Positions 50,639 to 59,373 of a stretch of 64,000 nt of DNA are shown here, piece after piece (positions within the stretch are counted from its first letter, which is position 1; every line of letters begins with the position of its first letter). The notes beneath the pieces were generated by a model, which was given only the letters and a program-made list of their open reading frames with translations, ran no database searches and was not told where the DNA came from. The translations under genes were made by a program, and so were the position numbers. This stretch comes from CAZAFL01 sp964484465 (GTDB lineage: Bacteria; Bacteroidota; Ignavibacteria; UBA10030; SZUA-254), in contig CAZAFL010000019.1 of the NCBI GenBank assembly GCA_964484465.1, forward strand, positions 1 to 64,000, given 5' to 3'.

Positions 50639-52885
50639 TTACCGGACCGCATGTGAGGAGACTAATCTCATGTCGAGGATCTTCCGCACTTTTTGTGCTA
50701 ATTCCGAAAGCTCATACGGTTTTTGTATAAACCCGTCGATGGCTTCCACAAATTTTCCATCATCCAGCATCACGGTGCTATAGCCGCTGCACACCAACAC
50801 TTTCACATAAGGAGATTGTTCTTTAATACGTTTAAATGTCGCACGGCCTCCCATCCGGGGCATATTCATATCTAAAATGACGGCATCGAACGGAGGGCTT
50901 GCTTCCGCTATTTTTTCAAGTGCTTCCCTGCCGTTACGCGCAACGGCGACGTCGTATCCCAAATCCTTAAGGATCTCGAAACCTACTTCACCGACAGAGA
51001 TTTCATCTTCGATTAAGAGGATACGTTCTGTGCCGCCGACAATCTCAGTTTTGGATGTTTGAACCGGTTGTTGGACACGCACTTCGGTAACACGCGGCAG
51101 GTAGATGGTGAACACTGTGCCGCTATCCACCTCACTCTCAACATGGACATACCCGTTGTGGCTTCTGACAACACCGTAAACGACTGAAAGTCCTAAACCG
51201 GTTCCCTTTCCCGCGTCCTTTGTCGTGAAAAATGGTTCAAAAATCTGATTACGGATGGCGACCGGGATACCTGTGCCGGAATCGGCAACAGATACCACCA
51301 CGTATTCCCCAGGCTTTCCGTCTGGAAATTGTTGCGCTTCGGTATCATCAACTGTTGCAAGTCTGGATTGAACGACCAGAACGCCGCCGTTGGGCATCGC
51401 ATCTCGTGCGTTCAGGCAAATGTTCAAAATCGTTTGCTTGAGTTGTCCCTCATCCCCCTCAACAATTGCCTGCTCAGGCAAAAGATTGCATTTGATGTGG
51501 ATAGACCGCGGCGCCGTCGCTTCGAACAACCGGATCGTGTCATCGATGACGATGTTCATATTGACCAGTCGCGTATGTGTATTCGATTTTCGCGCAAAGG
51601 TAAGGATTTGCCGCGTCAAGGATGCCCCCTGCCGCGATGCTGCTTCGATCAAATCGACGTACTTCGTCCAACGCGCGTCATCTTTAATTTTACGGCGCAT
51701 GATTGATGCAGACCCAAGGATTGAGGTAAGAATGTTATTGAAATTATGAGCAATTCCTCCCGCCATGCTGCCGATACTGTCAATTTTTTGCGCCTGAAGA
51801 ATTTTTTCCTCCATCTTATTTTTCTCTGTGATATCCCGAAGCACAATACGTGCGAGTATAGCTCTCTCCTGACCATCATGAACAATCGAGGTATTGACGC
51901 TCACATCGATCAGGCTCCCATCTCTTCGCTGCAATTGCTCTTCGATGCCTTTCAGTTCCTTTCCAAATTCGAAAATCTTCTTCAGATTATTCCGGACATG
52001 TTCGTGCTGGGAGGCAGGATAGAGGTTCAACAGCGACTTTCCGATAATTTCTTCCTTCGGAATGCCCAGCATCTGACTCTCCGTAAGGTTACAGCTGATA
52101 ATGATGCCGAATTGATTCACACTATGGTACATATCGGGTGAATGTTCGTAAAGGTCGAGATATAATTGTTCCGACCGCTTCACCTGCTCGAACAGTGATG
52201 CGTTCTGCAACGCAACGCTGATCTGGTTGCCGAATGCCTGCGTGAGAGGGATTTTCCGCGCCTCAAATTTTCGTTCGTCCCTGCTGGCGATAATAACCAC
52301 GCCGGCGGTAAACCCGCGCCCTTCCAGCGGAATGCACGCAACGGCAAGCATTTTCTCTTTCTTAAATTCCAGCGTGGTGCTTTCGATGATTTTTGGATCA
52401 TTCACTTTCAGCAGGGCCGATTCTTTTATCCAGCGTATGGATAGATCACCCTCGGTAAAATCAGAGCGGAAAAATTCTACCTCTGTACCATACTGATGTT
52501 TCAGGGCGAGGTACCGGTCTTCAAAAAGATAAATCCATCCGCAGTCTGCGCGCATTAGCTCCATTACTTTCACGAGCGAGCTCTGAAGAACATAATTCAG
52601 CTCGACAGAATGATTGACTGCTTCGGCGATGGTGTTCAGGGCGACGAGTTCCCGTCGCTGTTCTTCGAGCTGACGACCGTATTTCAGCGAAAAAAAGACA
52701 CTGACAAACCCGATGACGCCGACCGTCAGCACGCTGATGAAGTCCATGAGCCTGAGACTATTGCCGGTGACGAAATGCGCTGTCACAATCGTCCCCATCG
52801 CAACCACGACAGCGGTAGAAGCAACAGCCTGAGACTGTTCAACAAGACCCATCGACCCGTAAAATGTCCGAATAGCTTTTATCAT
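50639..52885 (-). CDS. Hybrid sensor histidine kinase (TM-GAF-PAS-HisKA-HATPase-receiver)
   Basis: The 748 residues contain two to three N-terminal membrane helices (20-70), a GAF domain (about 85-230), a PAS domain (240-360), HisKA with His in GGIAHNFNNILTSI (about 375), and HATPase boxes LNICLNARDAMP, DSGTGIPVAI, GKGTGLGLSVVYGV. A C-terminal receiver domain has its Asp in DAVILDMNMPRMGG. The combination indicates a phosphorelay signal protein reading a cytoplasmic or membrane cue. No separate response regulator is adjacent. It is the first gene of the run leading to rodZ-like and ligA. Confidence 0.95.
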   Translation of the reverse strand: MIKAIRTFYGSMGLVEQSQAVASTAVVVAMGTIVTAHFVTGNSLRLMDFISVLTVGVIGFVSVFFSLKYGRQLEEQRRELVALNTIAEAVNHSVELNYVLQSSLVKVMELMRADCGWIYLFEDRYLALKHQYGTEVEFFRSDFTEGDLSIRWIKESALLKVNDPKIIESTTLEFKKEKMLAVACIPLEGRGFTAGVVIIASRDERKFEARKIPLTQAFGNQISVALQNASLFEQVKRSEQLYLDLYEHSPDMYHSVNQFGIIISCNLTESQMLGIPKEEIIGKSLLNLYPASQHEHVRNNLKKIFEFGKELKGIEEQLQRRDGSLIDVSVNTSIVHDGQERAILARIVLRDITEKNKMEEKILQAQKIDSIGSMAGGIAHNFNNILTSILGSASIMRRKIKDDARWTKYVDLIEAASRQGASLTRQILTFARKSNTHTRLVNMNIVIDDTIRLFEATAPRSIHIKCNLLPEQAIVEGDEGQLKQTILNICLNARDAMPNGGVLVVQSRLATVDDTEAQQFPDGKPGEYVVVSVADSGTGIPVAIRNQIFEPFFTTKDAGKGTGLGLSVVYGVVRSHNGYVHVESEVDSGTVFTIYLPRVTEVRVQQPVQTSKTEIVGGTERILLIEDEISVGEVGFEILKDLGYDVAVARNGREALEKIAEASPPFDAVILDMNMPRMGGRATFKRIKEQSPYVKVLVCSGYSTVMLDDGKFVEAIDGFIQKPYELSELAQKVRKILDMRLVSSHAVR

Positions 52886-52994
52886 ACGCGTGCTTATGTC
52901 AACGTTTCACAGGAAAATGTAAGAAGAAACAGAGTTACTATCAAATGATCTTCAAACATCATCATAATGCATCAAACTGCCTGAGCAATGGTTC

Positions 52995-53031
52995 AAAACA
53001 AAAAGCCCTCCAGATGATATTCATTGGAGGG
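52995..53031 (-). terminator. Rho-independent terminator after the STAS/GH47 genes
   Basis: On the minus strand CCCTCCA-n12-TGGAGGG is followed by CTTTTTGTTTT. It lies 27 bases past the STAS stop and ends the GH47-STAS transcript before the kinase gene. Confidence 0.85.
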
Positions 53032-53057
53032 TTGTTCCTGCGGATTCCGGTCCGTAT

Positions 53058-53396
53058 TTACGTATGTTCATTGAGAGCAGCCTCAACTGTTTCGTACACG
53101 TTAAATATGTGATCGAGATGGGTAATTTTGAAAACGTCTTTCACATGTGAACCAGCGCTTGCATAATGTACAGATCCGCCGACGCGCATCATCGTACACA
53201 TCGCAGCAATAAGCCCGCCGAGACCGGCGCTATTGATATGTTTAACACCGCTTAAATCGATAACGACATGGTGGATTTCATCATCCGTGAGGTCGTGAAT
53301 TTTTTTCCGCAATAATTGCGCATCTGTTTCACCGAGCGGGTCTCCCACAAGGGAAAGAATACAAATTTTCTTATCAGATTTATTAATAATACGCAT
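53058..53396 (-). CDS. STAS-domain protein (second copy in window)
   Basis: The 112-residue product is a single STAS domain with VVIDLSGVKHINSAGLGGLIAAM, whose serine is the usual phosphorylation site. It is unlike the STAS at 46859-47194 in detail, so it is not a recent duplicate. The ATG at 53396 is preferred over an upstream start at 53558 because the extra residues overlap the GH47 tail and contain no domain. GGGAGG lies about 12 bases upstream. The neighbouring gene is GH47-like. A functional link is not evident. Confidence 0.85.
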   Translation of the reverse strand: MRIINKSDKKICILSLVGDPLGETDAQLLRKKIHDLTDDEIHHVVIDLSGVKHINSAGLGGLIAAMCTMMRVGGSVHYASAGSHVKDVFKITHLDHIFNVYETVEAALNEHT

Positions 53397-53469
53397 ATCC
53401 CAATCGTTCCTCCCGAAAATGTAAGAAAGGAAAAGCAAAATAGCAATGTTTGCCGCTCCAGCGGCCTTT

Positions 53470-54831
53470 TTAATTTCGACCGATCCCTTCTTTTCGAATA
53501 GGATGAGCTTCGGTATTAAAAATAACTCCTTCAAATGGCAGGGTTTGCCGGGGCGCAAAAAGCAAATAAAGATATTTCAGCGTTTCTGCAAAGAAAAAGC
53601 TTGGCATATCGTCACCTTGCAGTTGTAAAGAGACGTCCTTCAGGAACGCAAAACCCGCGGCAGTCTTACAATGCTGAACTATTCCATGGAAGAAGGTTTG
53701 GCCCATCGTTGCATATTTCGGATCGCCGGTGTAATAATAAAGATAGTACGCCGATTCAATGATCTCGGGCCGCAGATAGTATTGCTTCGCTGTGACAGCC
53801 ATTGTCGTATAGTCGATTTCTTCCGGCTCGATGCCGCAGAGGTTCCACATTTTCAGGCACGATGCCTCGAGCTCCCTTGCTCGCTCAATATCTCCAGACA
53901 GACAAAGAACTGCGGGGAAAAAAGCTTCGAGCGAGCCGAAAGACGTCCCCACGCGCTTTCCGGTTTCCATGTCAACCTGACCGTACCACAGTTCACCACG
54001 GATAGTATCTGCAACGTACCTGTTAATCGCACGAAGACTTTCATCCCACATCGCCTTACAGTCACTATCCCCGAAGAGCAGCCACGACTTAATAAGGTAT
54101 TCATAGTAAGAGTCGATTGCTCCGCCGATATGGCTTGTCTTGTCGACCCATTCACCGGTCTCGACGTTCAGCCATGTACCTACAAGCCCAATTGCAGAGC
54201 GATGGCGGTAGAGTTGCACGACAGCATTTTTTGCTTTTGTATAATACACAGGATTTCCTGTAAGTTTGCTCAACGTCCCAAACTCAATAAGAGAGGTTCC
54301 GATTTCTGCTGGGTTGTTGATTGAATCCCTGATGTGACCGCTTCGAAGATTGACATACCGGTAGGGGATGCCGGTCTTTGAATTGAATATCGGAAGTAGC
54401 CGTTTTCCCAAATCTTCAGCCAAGACAAGGAATCTCTTGTCACCATCCATTTGATATGCTGATAGCAGTCCACCTAATAACCGGATCGTGATTTCAAAGC
54501 TTTGGACTTCGATATTTTTGTCGAACGACAAACTGTCAAGAATAAGTCGCTTTGTCTCTGCAGCTTCATCCTTTAGTTCCATCAATATCATTGTGTCGAA
54601 AGCGTCGACCGGAGTCATATACAACGATGAAGCATACCAATCATGCGGCTTCCTGCTTAGTGGTTTTAGTCCGTCATGACCCCAGGCGTATTGTTTATAA
54701 GCGTTCCACGCGTGAAGGAATTCTGCTTTCACAGAGTCCGCAGTCGATTCGGACGGGTGTGAAATTGCAAGAGTATGGAATGGGATGGATACTAATATTA
54801 TAGCTAAAAGTCGAGTGATTGCTTTCAGCAT
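53470..54831 (-). CDS. GH47-like class I alpha-mannosidase
   Basis: The 453-residue protein has a signal peptide (about 1-22) and motifs of glycoside hydrolase family 47: AWNAYKQYAWGHDGLKPLSR, then a DAFDTMILMEL motif, SHIGGAIDSYYEYLIKSWLL, FPAVLCLSGD, LRPEIIESAYYLYYYTGDPKY, PSFFFAETLKYLYLLF and NTEAHPI. These acidic and aromatic blocks form the (alpha/alpha)7 barrel and calcium site of enzymes that trim alpha-1,2-mannose. Family members are mainly eukaryotic, with some bacterial ones, so a periplasmic or secreted polysaccharide role is likely. The exact substrate is unknown. Confidence 0.88.
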   Translation of the reverse strand: MLKAITRLLAIILVSIPFHTLAISHPSESTADSVKAEFLHAWNAYKQYAWGHDGLKPLSRKPHDWYASSLYMTPVDAFDTMILMELKDEAAETKRLILDSLSFDKNIEVQSFEITIRLLGGLLSAYQMDGDKRFLVLAEDLGKRLLPIFNSKTGIPYRYVNLRSGHIRDSINNPAEIGTSLIEFGTLSKLTGNPVYYTKAKNAVVQLYRHRSAIGLVGTWLNVETGEWVDKTSHIGGAIDSYYEYLIKSWLLFGDSDCKAMWDESLRAINRYVADTIRGELWYGQVDMETGKRVGTSFGSLEAFFPAVLCLSGDIERARELEASCLKMWNLCGIEPEEIDYTTMAVTAKQYYLRPEIIESAYYLYYYTGDPKYATMGQTFFHGIVQHCKTAAGFAFLKDVSLQLQGDDMPSFFFAETLKYLYLLFAPRQTLPFEGVIFNTEAHPIRKEGIGRN

Positions 54832-55030
54832 GATAAAACTCTTAAACGAAGGTGCAATAATGCGAATGAATTATTGGAATATATCAACCTCATTGCAGGT
54901 CAAGAGCAAACTACCAATGATAACCACGAAGGGGATCCGAAGTACATTGAGTTCATACCTTAATTTCGCAGAAGTCGGAAAATAATTTCCCGGAAAGGAG
55001 CGTGATAGTCACCTAAACGCCGCGACAGAT

Positions 55031-57052
55031 TCAGCTGACCTTGGCAACTCTTCCAATGATGAGCAGATATGCAAGAAACTGTACACCGTTCACGCCTTCG
55101 AACATCCATACTTCCGCCCATTTCAACGGATTCCAGACATGCAAGTACCATTGCCTCCAGATCCGTTGAATGTACGCTCTCGAATATGAACCCGCGAACG
55201 GATTTCTTTTCTTCAACCAAAGGGAAATAATTGAAGGAACTTTAATTTCCGGCATTTCGATATGCAATTTCTCATATAAGGCGACAAGTTCCTTTGCTTT
55301 CAGATCCCGCCAATCAATTACGCGGATTCTCGAGTCACGAATATCCTGTTTCGTCTTCGCGAGAAGCTCTTCAAGAGCTTCTTCTGTTTTGCTCTTCGGT
55401 CTGCTACGGAGCCAAACTTCCTGAAGCTGAAAAAAGAGTTTCACCATCCCCTTCAGTCTGGAAAATGTCGAAGTGAAACGGCCCCACCAGAATGGTATCA
55501 ATTTCTCACGTGTCAGACCGGCACGGCGGTCGCTTCGGCGGCGAACAGTCCAGAACCCACAATTCATCGGGTGTAAGCGTTCTATTCGCGAGGCGTAGAG
55601 ATACCAGGCAAAGAAAAACATCCGGTCCCAGTACGATTTCAGGTTGTGACGCCACACTTTAAGAACGTTCACCATATGTTCCGTGGAATAGAATTGCTCC
55701 CAGGTTTTGCGATATGCGTCCATAAGTTCATCTTTTGTCATGCGTTCCGGCGCCACCGCAACATGAGCAGAATCGTATGTGTTAAAATCCTTATCCATCC
55801 AGCGCCGTTCGCGCCACCATTTCTGATGATCTTTGGAACCCGGCAGCGGTGTCAGGATATAGAACGAGGAGGAATCAAAACCGATCCTTTGGAGCTCTGC
55901 AACATCCTGCCTCAGGCTTTCCTGAGTATCGAACGGCAATCCGAGAATATATCCTGCATGGGTCGCGATCCCAAGCGAGTGACAGTGATCGACGAGATCC
56001 TTGTATTCAGACACCTGGTTTTGAAATTTCTCCTGCGAACGCAAGTTTTCCCGGTTTACACTCTCAACACCAAAAAAAACCATCTTACAGCCGGCTTCTT
56101 TTGCAAGACGGAAAAAATCACCGCCGGGGAGTTTGCGCGCAGCGAGGTCGCTTTGCATCATGAATGTAAACGGTATGTTTTCTTCCTGACGCATTTTAGC
56201 GATCCCAGCGAACAGTTCACGCCAATGAGGGTTCCTTGCCAGGTTATCATCGGTAAAGAAACAAAAAGAAACACCCGTTTCATGATAGCTTTGCCGGATG
56301 AATTCAACAACCTGCACGGGATTCCTCCAGCGCATTGTTCTCCCCTGAACGTTGATAATCGTGCAAAAATCACATGTGAAGACACAGCCTCGTCCAGTAT
56401 CAATTGTACTGAACGGTGCTGCAAATCCCTTTATGTCTTCCCGTCCAAGACGTGGTATTGGAAGGTCAGTCAGGTCGGGCGTAGGGTTCAAAAAATTATA
56501 TAACGGCTGAGCGCTGCCGCGAATCACTTCTTCAAGAACTGTCGATAGCCTTCCGCGTTCAACCTCACCAGCGACAAGAATAATGCCTTTCGTCATTGCA
56601 TCCCTCAGGTCTGAGGTAAGACCGATCATCGAAAGTGTGCCGCTTACATGAAAGCCGCCAATCAACACCGGAATGTCATTTGGTAAGAACCACGAAGCGA
56701 TATCCAGAGCCCGGGGATATTGGTTTGACTGCACACCAACAAGCATAACAATTGCCTTGACACCGGGGAGGCGTGACTTCCGCAGTATTTCCTGCACTGG
56801 GATCGTTTGAATTGCCTCATCGACAAGCCGGACATTGAGTGCCACACCTTTAAAGAAAGGGTCGTTTGTTATATCCCTTGTAAGAGTCCCCATCTGAGTC
56901 AGCGTGTTGCTGCGAATGACGCCAACGCGCGTTTTAATCGGGTAACCGTCGTCGGTGTAATTCGTTGCGCGAACAAGCGTAACATCGAGCTCACGTACAC
57001 CGGAGGTCAACGCTGTGTGCTGATACTCATCTACAGGAATCGTTGTCTGCAT
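55031..57052 (-). CDS. B12-binding radical SAM protein with C-terminal extension
   Basis: The 673-residue protein has an N-terminal cobalamin-binding-type domain (about 40-190, with IVMLVGVQSNQYPRALDIA, VLIGGFHVSG) and a radical SAM core whose CxxxCxxC cluster site is in GRGCVFTCDFCTI near 233-245. The rest of the barrel includes FFTDDNLARNPHWRELF, MVFFGVESVNRENL, and GYILGLPFDTQESL. A further 190 residues (about 480-673) after the barrel contain a helical region rich in Trp/Arg and a hydrophobic end, not recognised. The reaction is unknown; methyl transfer or C-C bond chemistry is possible. No operon partner is obvious. Confidence 0.93.
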   Translation of the reverse strand: MQTTIPVDEYQHTALTSGVRELDVTLVRATNYTDDGYPIKTRVGVIRSNTLTQMGTLTRDITNDPFFKGVALNVRLVDEAIQTIPVQEILRKSRLPGVKAIVMLVGVQSNQYPRALDIASWFLPNDIPVLIGGFHVSGTLSMIGLTSDLRDAMTKGIILVAGEVERGRLSTVLEEVIRGSAQPLYNFLNPTPDLTDLPIPRLGREDIKGFAAPFSTIDTGRGCVFTCDFCTIINVQGRTMRWRNPVQVVEFIRQSYHETGVSFCFFTDDNLARNPHWRELFAGIAKMRQEENIPFTFMMQSDLAARKLPGGDFFRLAKEAGCKMVFFGVESVNRENLRSQEKFQNQVSEYKDLVDHCHSLGIATHAGYILGLPFDTQESLRQDVAELQRIGFDSSSFYILTPLPGSKDHQKWWRERRWMDKDFNTYDSAHVAVAPERMTKDELMDAYRKTWEQFYSTEHMVNVLKVWRHNLKSYWDRMFFFAWYLYASRIERLHPMNCGFWTVRRRSDRRAGLTREKLIPFWWGRFTSTFSRLKGMVKLFFQLQEVWLRSRPKSKTEEALEELLAKTKQDIRDSRIRVIDWRDLKAKELVALYEKLHIEMPEIKVPSIISLWLKKRNPFAGSYSRAYIQRIWRQWYLHVWNPLKWAEVWMFEGVNGVQFLAYLLIIGRVAKVS

Positions 57053-57207
57053 GTCTGTTCTTTCTGGAGGTGATTTATTTGACTTACAAGATACTCGAAA
57101 GAGGTTAGGAAGTCAAGTGCAGATTGCGGGGAGGAAAAAAATATTCCAATCGGAGGAACTCTCAGCGGATAGTATCGGATACAACCCCCTCGAAGACCAG
57201 TACTACG

Positions 57208-57513
57208 TTATCGTCTTGAATTATCTCCGGATCTGTGCATTGGCCGGCGGGAGAACGTCTTCCTTCGCCCTTGAGGTCTGTTCGCTTTCGCAACAGTGAT
57301 CGCCTTACCCTTCAAAGGCTTACCGTTCAGTGTCGCAATAGCCTGTGTTCCGGATTCTTCATTTTCCATCACAACGAAACCATAACCCATCGGCTCGTGT
57401 GTCCGAAGGTTGGTGATGATTTCAATGGATTCTACTTTGCCGCACGACTCAAACAGAGTACGCAATTCCTGTTCGGTGCAATCCGGCGGAAGATTTCCGA
57501 CATGAATATTCAT
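57208..57513 (-). CDS. Small RRM-type RNA-binding protein
   Basis: The 101-residue protein is one RNA-recognition motif with RNP2 (IHVGNLPP) at the start and RNP1 (GYGFVVMEN) near 44-52, followed by a basic Arg-rich tail (QGRRKTFSRRPMHR). It belongs to the small RRM proteins common in Bacteroidota and cyanobacteria, which may stabilise mRNA, especially in the cold or under stress. Its ATG overlaps the msrA stop (ATGA), so the two are coupled. Confidence 0.95.
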   Translation of the reverse strand: MNIHVGNLPPDCTEQELRTLFESCGKVESIEIITNLRTHEPMGYGFVVMENEESGTQAIATLNGKPLKGKAITVAKANRPQGRRKTFSRRPMHRSGDNSRR

Positions 57514-58175
57514 TCGTTTTTCAATTTATCTTTGAATGCCTTTTTGAATTTTTCGAGTTTTGGCCTGATCACAATCATGCAATATGGCTGGTTACCGTGC
57601 TCATTAAAATAGTTTTGATGATAATTTTCGGCTTTGTAAAAGTTTGTGTAAGGAACGATTTCCGTTACGACAGGTTTATCGAACGCACCGGAAGAATCCA
57701 GCTCAGCCTTGTAATGCTCGGCAAGGTTTTTCTGTTCATCGTTGTGATAAAAAATAGCGGACCGGTATTGTGTTCCGACATCATTCCCCTGTCTATTTAA
57801 CGTTGTGGGGTCATGGGTCTTCCAGAATGCTTCCAGTAGTTCTTTATACGAAACCTGTTTGGGGTCGTATGCTATCTGGCACGCCTCTGCATGCCCTGTT
57901 GTTCCTGTACATACTTCTTCATAACTAGGGTTTTTCACATTCCCGCCGGCATACCCGGAGGTGACGGATTCCACGCCTTTAAGGTTTTGAAATATTGCTT
58001 CAACACACCAGAAGCAACCGGCGGCGAATGTCGCGGTATCCAATCCGGCTGTGGTCATCGATTTGTTACTTCCATCCTGATTCGGTAATTGATTCTTCTT
58101 CACGTCCTTTCCTGCGACAAACAACAGCACAAAAGCAACCGTTATCATCATAAGAACACCGAATATCTTTATCAT
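57510..58175 (-). CDS. msrA: Peptide methionine sulfoxide reductase A
   Basis: MsrA reduces methionine-S-sulfoxide in oxidised proteins. The catalytic Cys is in AAGCFWCVEAIF near 52-60 of 221 residues, followed by GVESVTSGYAGG, HAEACQIAYDP and the YRSAIFYHNDEQK motif. A short hydrophobic N-terminus (MIKIFGVLMMITVAFVLLFV) suggests export or membrane anchoring, unlike many cytoplasmic MsrA. It overlaps the RRM gene. The 227 bases upstream separate it from the divergent ECF sigma gene and should hold both promoters. Confidence 0.97.
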   Translation of the reverse strand: MIKIFGVLMMITVAFVLLFVAGKDVKKNQLPNQDGSNKSMTTAGLDTATFAAGCFWCVEAIFQNLKGVESVTSGYAGGNVKNPSYEEVCTGTTGHAEACQIAYDPKQVSYKELLEAFWKTHDPTTLNRQGNDVGTQYRSAIFYHNDEQKNLAEHYKAELDSSGAFDKPVVTEIVPYTNFYKAENYHQNYFNEHGNQPYCMIVIRPKLEKFKKAFKDKLKNE

Positions 58176-58402
58176 CTACATTCATCCTTCCTCATAATAA
58201 TAAACAATTGGCTCTATAAGATACGAGATATTCCTTAACATGCAAAAGGGTAAGGAAGTTCAATAATTGATGACAATGGAGAAATTCTCAACATTCGTCA
58301 TTTGTCTTTCAGTATTTTTCATACATATTAATATTAGTCGGAGCAATCAATACAATATTTTACATCGACCCACGTCTTATTACATAAAGGAAAGAGCCAC
58401 CA

Positions 58403-58978
58403 TTGATTTTAGCTGTCACAGATGTTGAGCGGAATGTATTGCTTGGTGAAGCGATTCGGGTCGAACGGCGGAAACTGTTCGAATTCATCAGAAGCCGGGT
58501 CCGTACCAAAGAAGACGCCGAAGACATATTGCAGGATGTGTTCTACCAGCTTGTAACAAGTTACAGTATCACTGAACCAATCGAACGTTTAACTTCGTGG
58601 CTGTTTACGGTAGCACGGAATAAGATTATCGATTGGTACAGAAAAAGAAAACCCGTTCAATCTCTGCAATTACAAGCCGGGAATAATGACAACCAGGGAC
58701 CGTTCAACCTCGAAGATATTCTCTTCGACCCTGCGGACAAACCCGACGAGGCATTTGCCCGTTCACTTCTTTGGCGGGAACTCGCTGATGCCCTCGATGA
58801 TTTACCGGAGGAACAACGCCGGGTCTTCGTTATGCACGAGCTTGAAGGAAAGAGTTTTAAAGAAATCGCAGAAATCACAGGAGAACCGGTCAACACGCTG
58901 CTCTCGCGCAAACGGTATGCAGTGCTCTATCTTCGTGATCAGCTCCAAGAATTGTATCGTGAATTAACAACATCTTGA
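58403..58978 (+). CDS. ECF-type RNA polymerase sigma factor
   Basis: The 191-residue protein has sigma region 2 (KEDAEDILQDVFYQLVTSYS, with WLFTVARNKIIDWYRKRKP) and region 4 (LDDLPEEQRRVFVMHELEG and FKEIAEITGEPVNTLLSRKR). A weak linker of about 40 residues lies between them. The start is a TTG at 58403 with AAGGAAAG about 12 bases before; a later start is possible. It is followed by a small membrane protein and an HtrA-like protease. No typical anti-sigma zinc motif is seen in the next gene, so the mode of control is unknown. Confidence 0.93.
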   Translation: MILAVTDVERNVLLGEAIRVERRKLFEFIRSRVRTKEDAEDILQDVFYQLVTSYSITEPIERLTSWLFTVARNKIIDWYRKRKPVQSLQLQAGNNDNQGPFNLEDILFDPADKPDEAFARSLLWRELADALDDLPEEQRRVFVMHELEGKSFKEIAEITGEPVNTLLSRKRYAVLYLRDQLQELYRELTTS

Positions 58979-58991
58979 AAGGGAAGATTGC

Positions 58992-59336
58992 ATGAAAACC
59001 TGGTGGATTGGAAAAATCATAAAAGCGATGGTCATCGCATTGATTGCGGCAATGGCTCTCGGCTTCATCATCATGGGGTTATGGAATGCGCTTATACCCC
59101 CCCTTTTTAACGGTCCCATGCTTAACTACTGGCAAGCCATCGGTCTGTTGCTTCTCTCACATATCCTGTTGCGCGGATGGGGACCGTGGAGATATGGGAA
59201 CGGCTGGCATCGTGACCGCTGGCGTCGCCGTTTCGAGGAAAAGCTTGCCGCGATGACGCCCGAAGATCGCGAAAAGTTCAGGGATGAATGGCGGCGACGA
59301 TGTGGTCCTGCGCCAAGAGAATCTGAAAAATCTTGA
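58992..59336 (+). CDS. Small membrane protein downstream of the ECF sigma factor
   Basis: The 114-residue protein has two hydrophobic helices (about 11-30 and 45-62) separated by a short loop (IPPLFNGPMLNYWQA), then a cytoplasmic basic/acidic tail (RWRRRFEEKLAAMTPEDREK with FRDEWRRRC). This pattern is frequent beside ECF sigma genes in Bacteroidota-type genomes. I infer that the tail may bind the sigma factor. The ATG is 13 bases after the sigma stop. No zinc-binding anti-sigma signature is present. Confidence 0.75.
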   Translation: MKTWWIGKIIKAMVIALIAAMALGFIIMGLWNALIPPLFNGPMLNYWQAIGLLLLSHILLRGWGPWRYGNGWHRDRWRRRFEEKLAAMTPEDREKFRDEWRRRCGPAPRESEKS

Positions 59337-59373
59337 TGAATGTTTTTAATAGAAAAGAAAGGAGATCAGTGTC

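Noticed and set aside
53671..54324. Plus-strand 217-codon frame inside the GH47 gene
   Set aside because: It lies wholly opposite a gene with clear family motifs and shows no domain of its own.
54832..55030. Possible small gene between GH47 and the radical SAM gene
   Set aside because: Short frames exist on both strands but none has a ribosome-binding site or recognisable sequence. I see only non-coding DNA.
55646..56503. Plus-strand 285-codon frame opposite the radical SAM gene
   Set aside because: Composition is irregular and the opposite strand holds the CxxxCxxC motif gene. It is an antisense shadow.
58176..58402. Possible regulatory RNA between msrA and the ECF sigma gene
   Set aside because: The stretch is A+T rich and divergent promoters are expected, but no stable fold or riboswitch core was seen.
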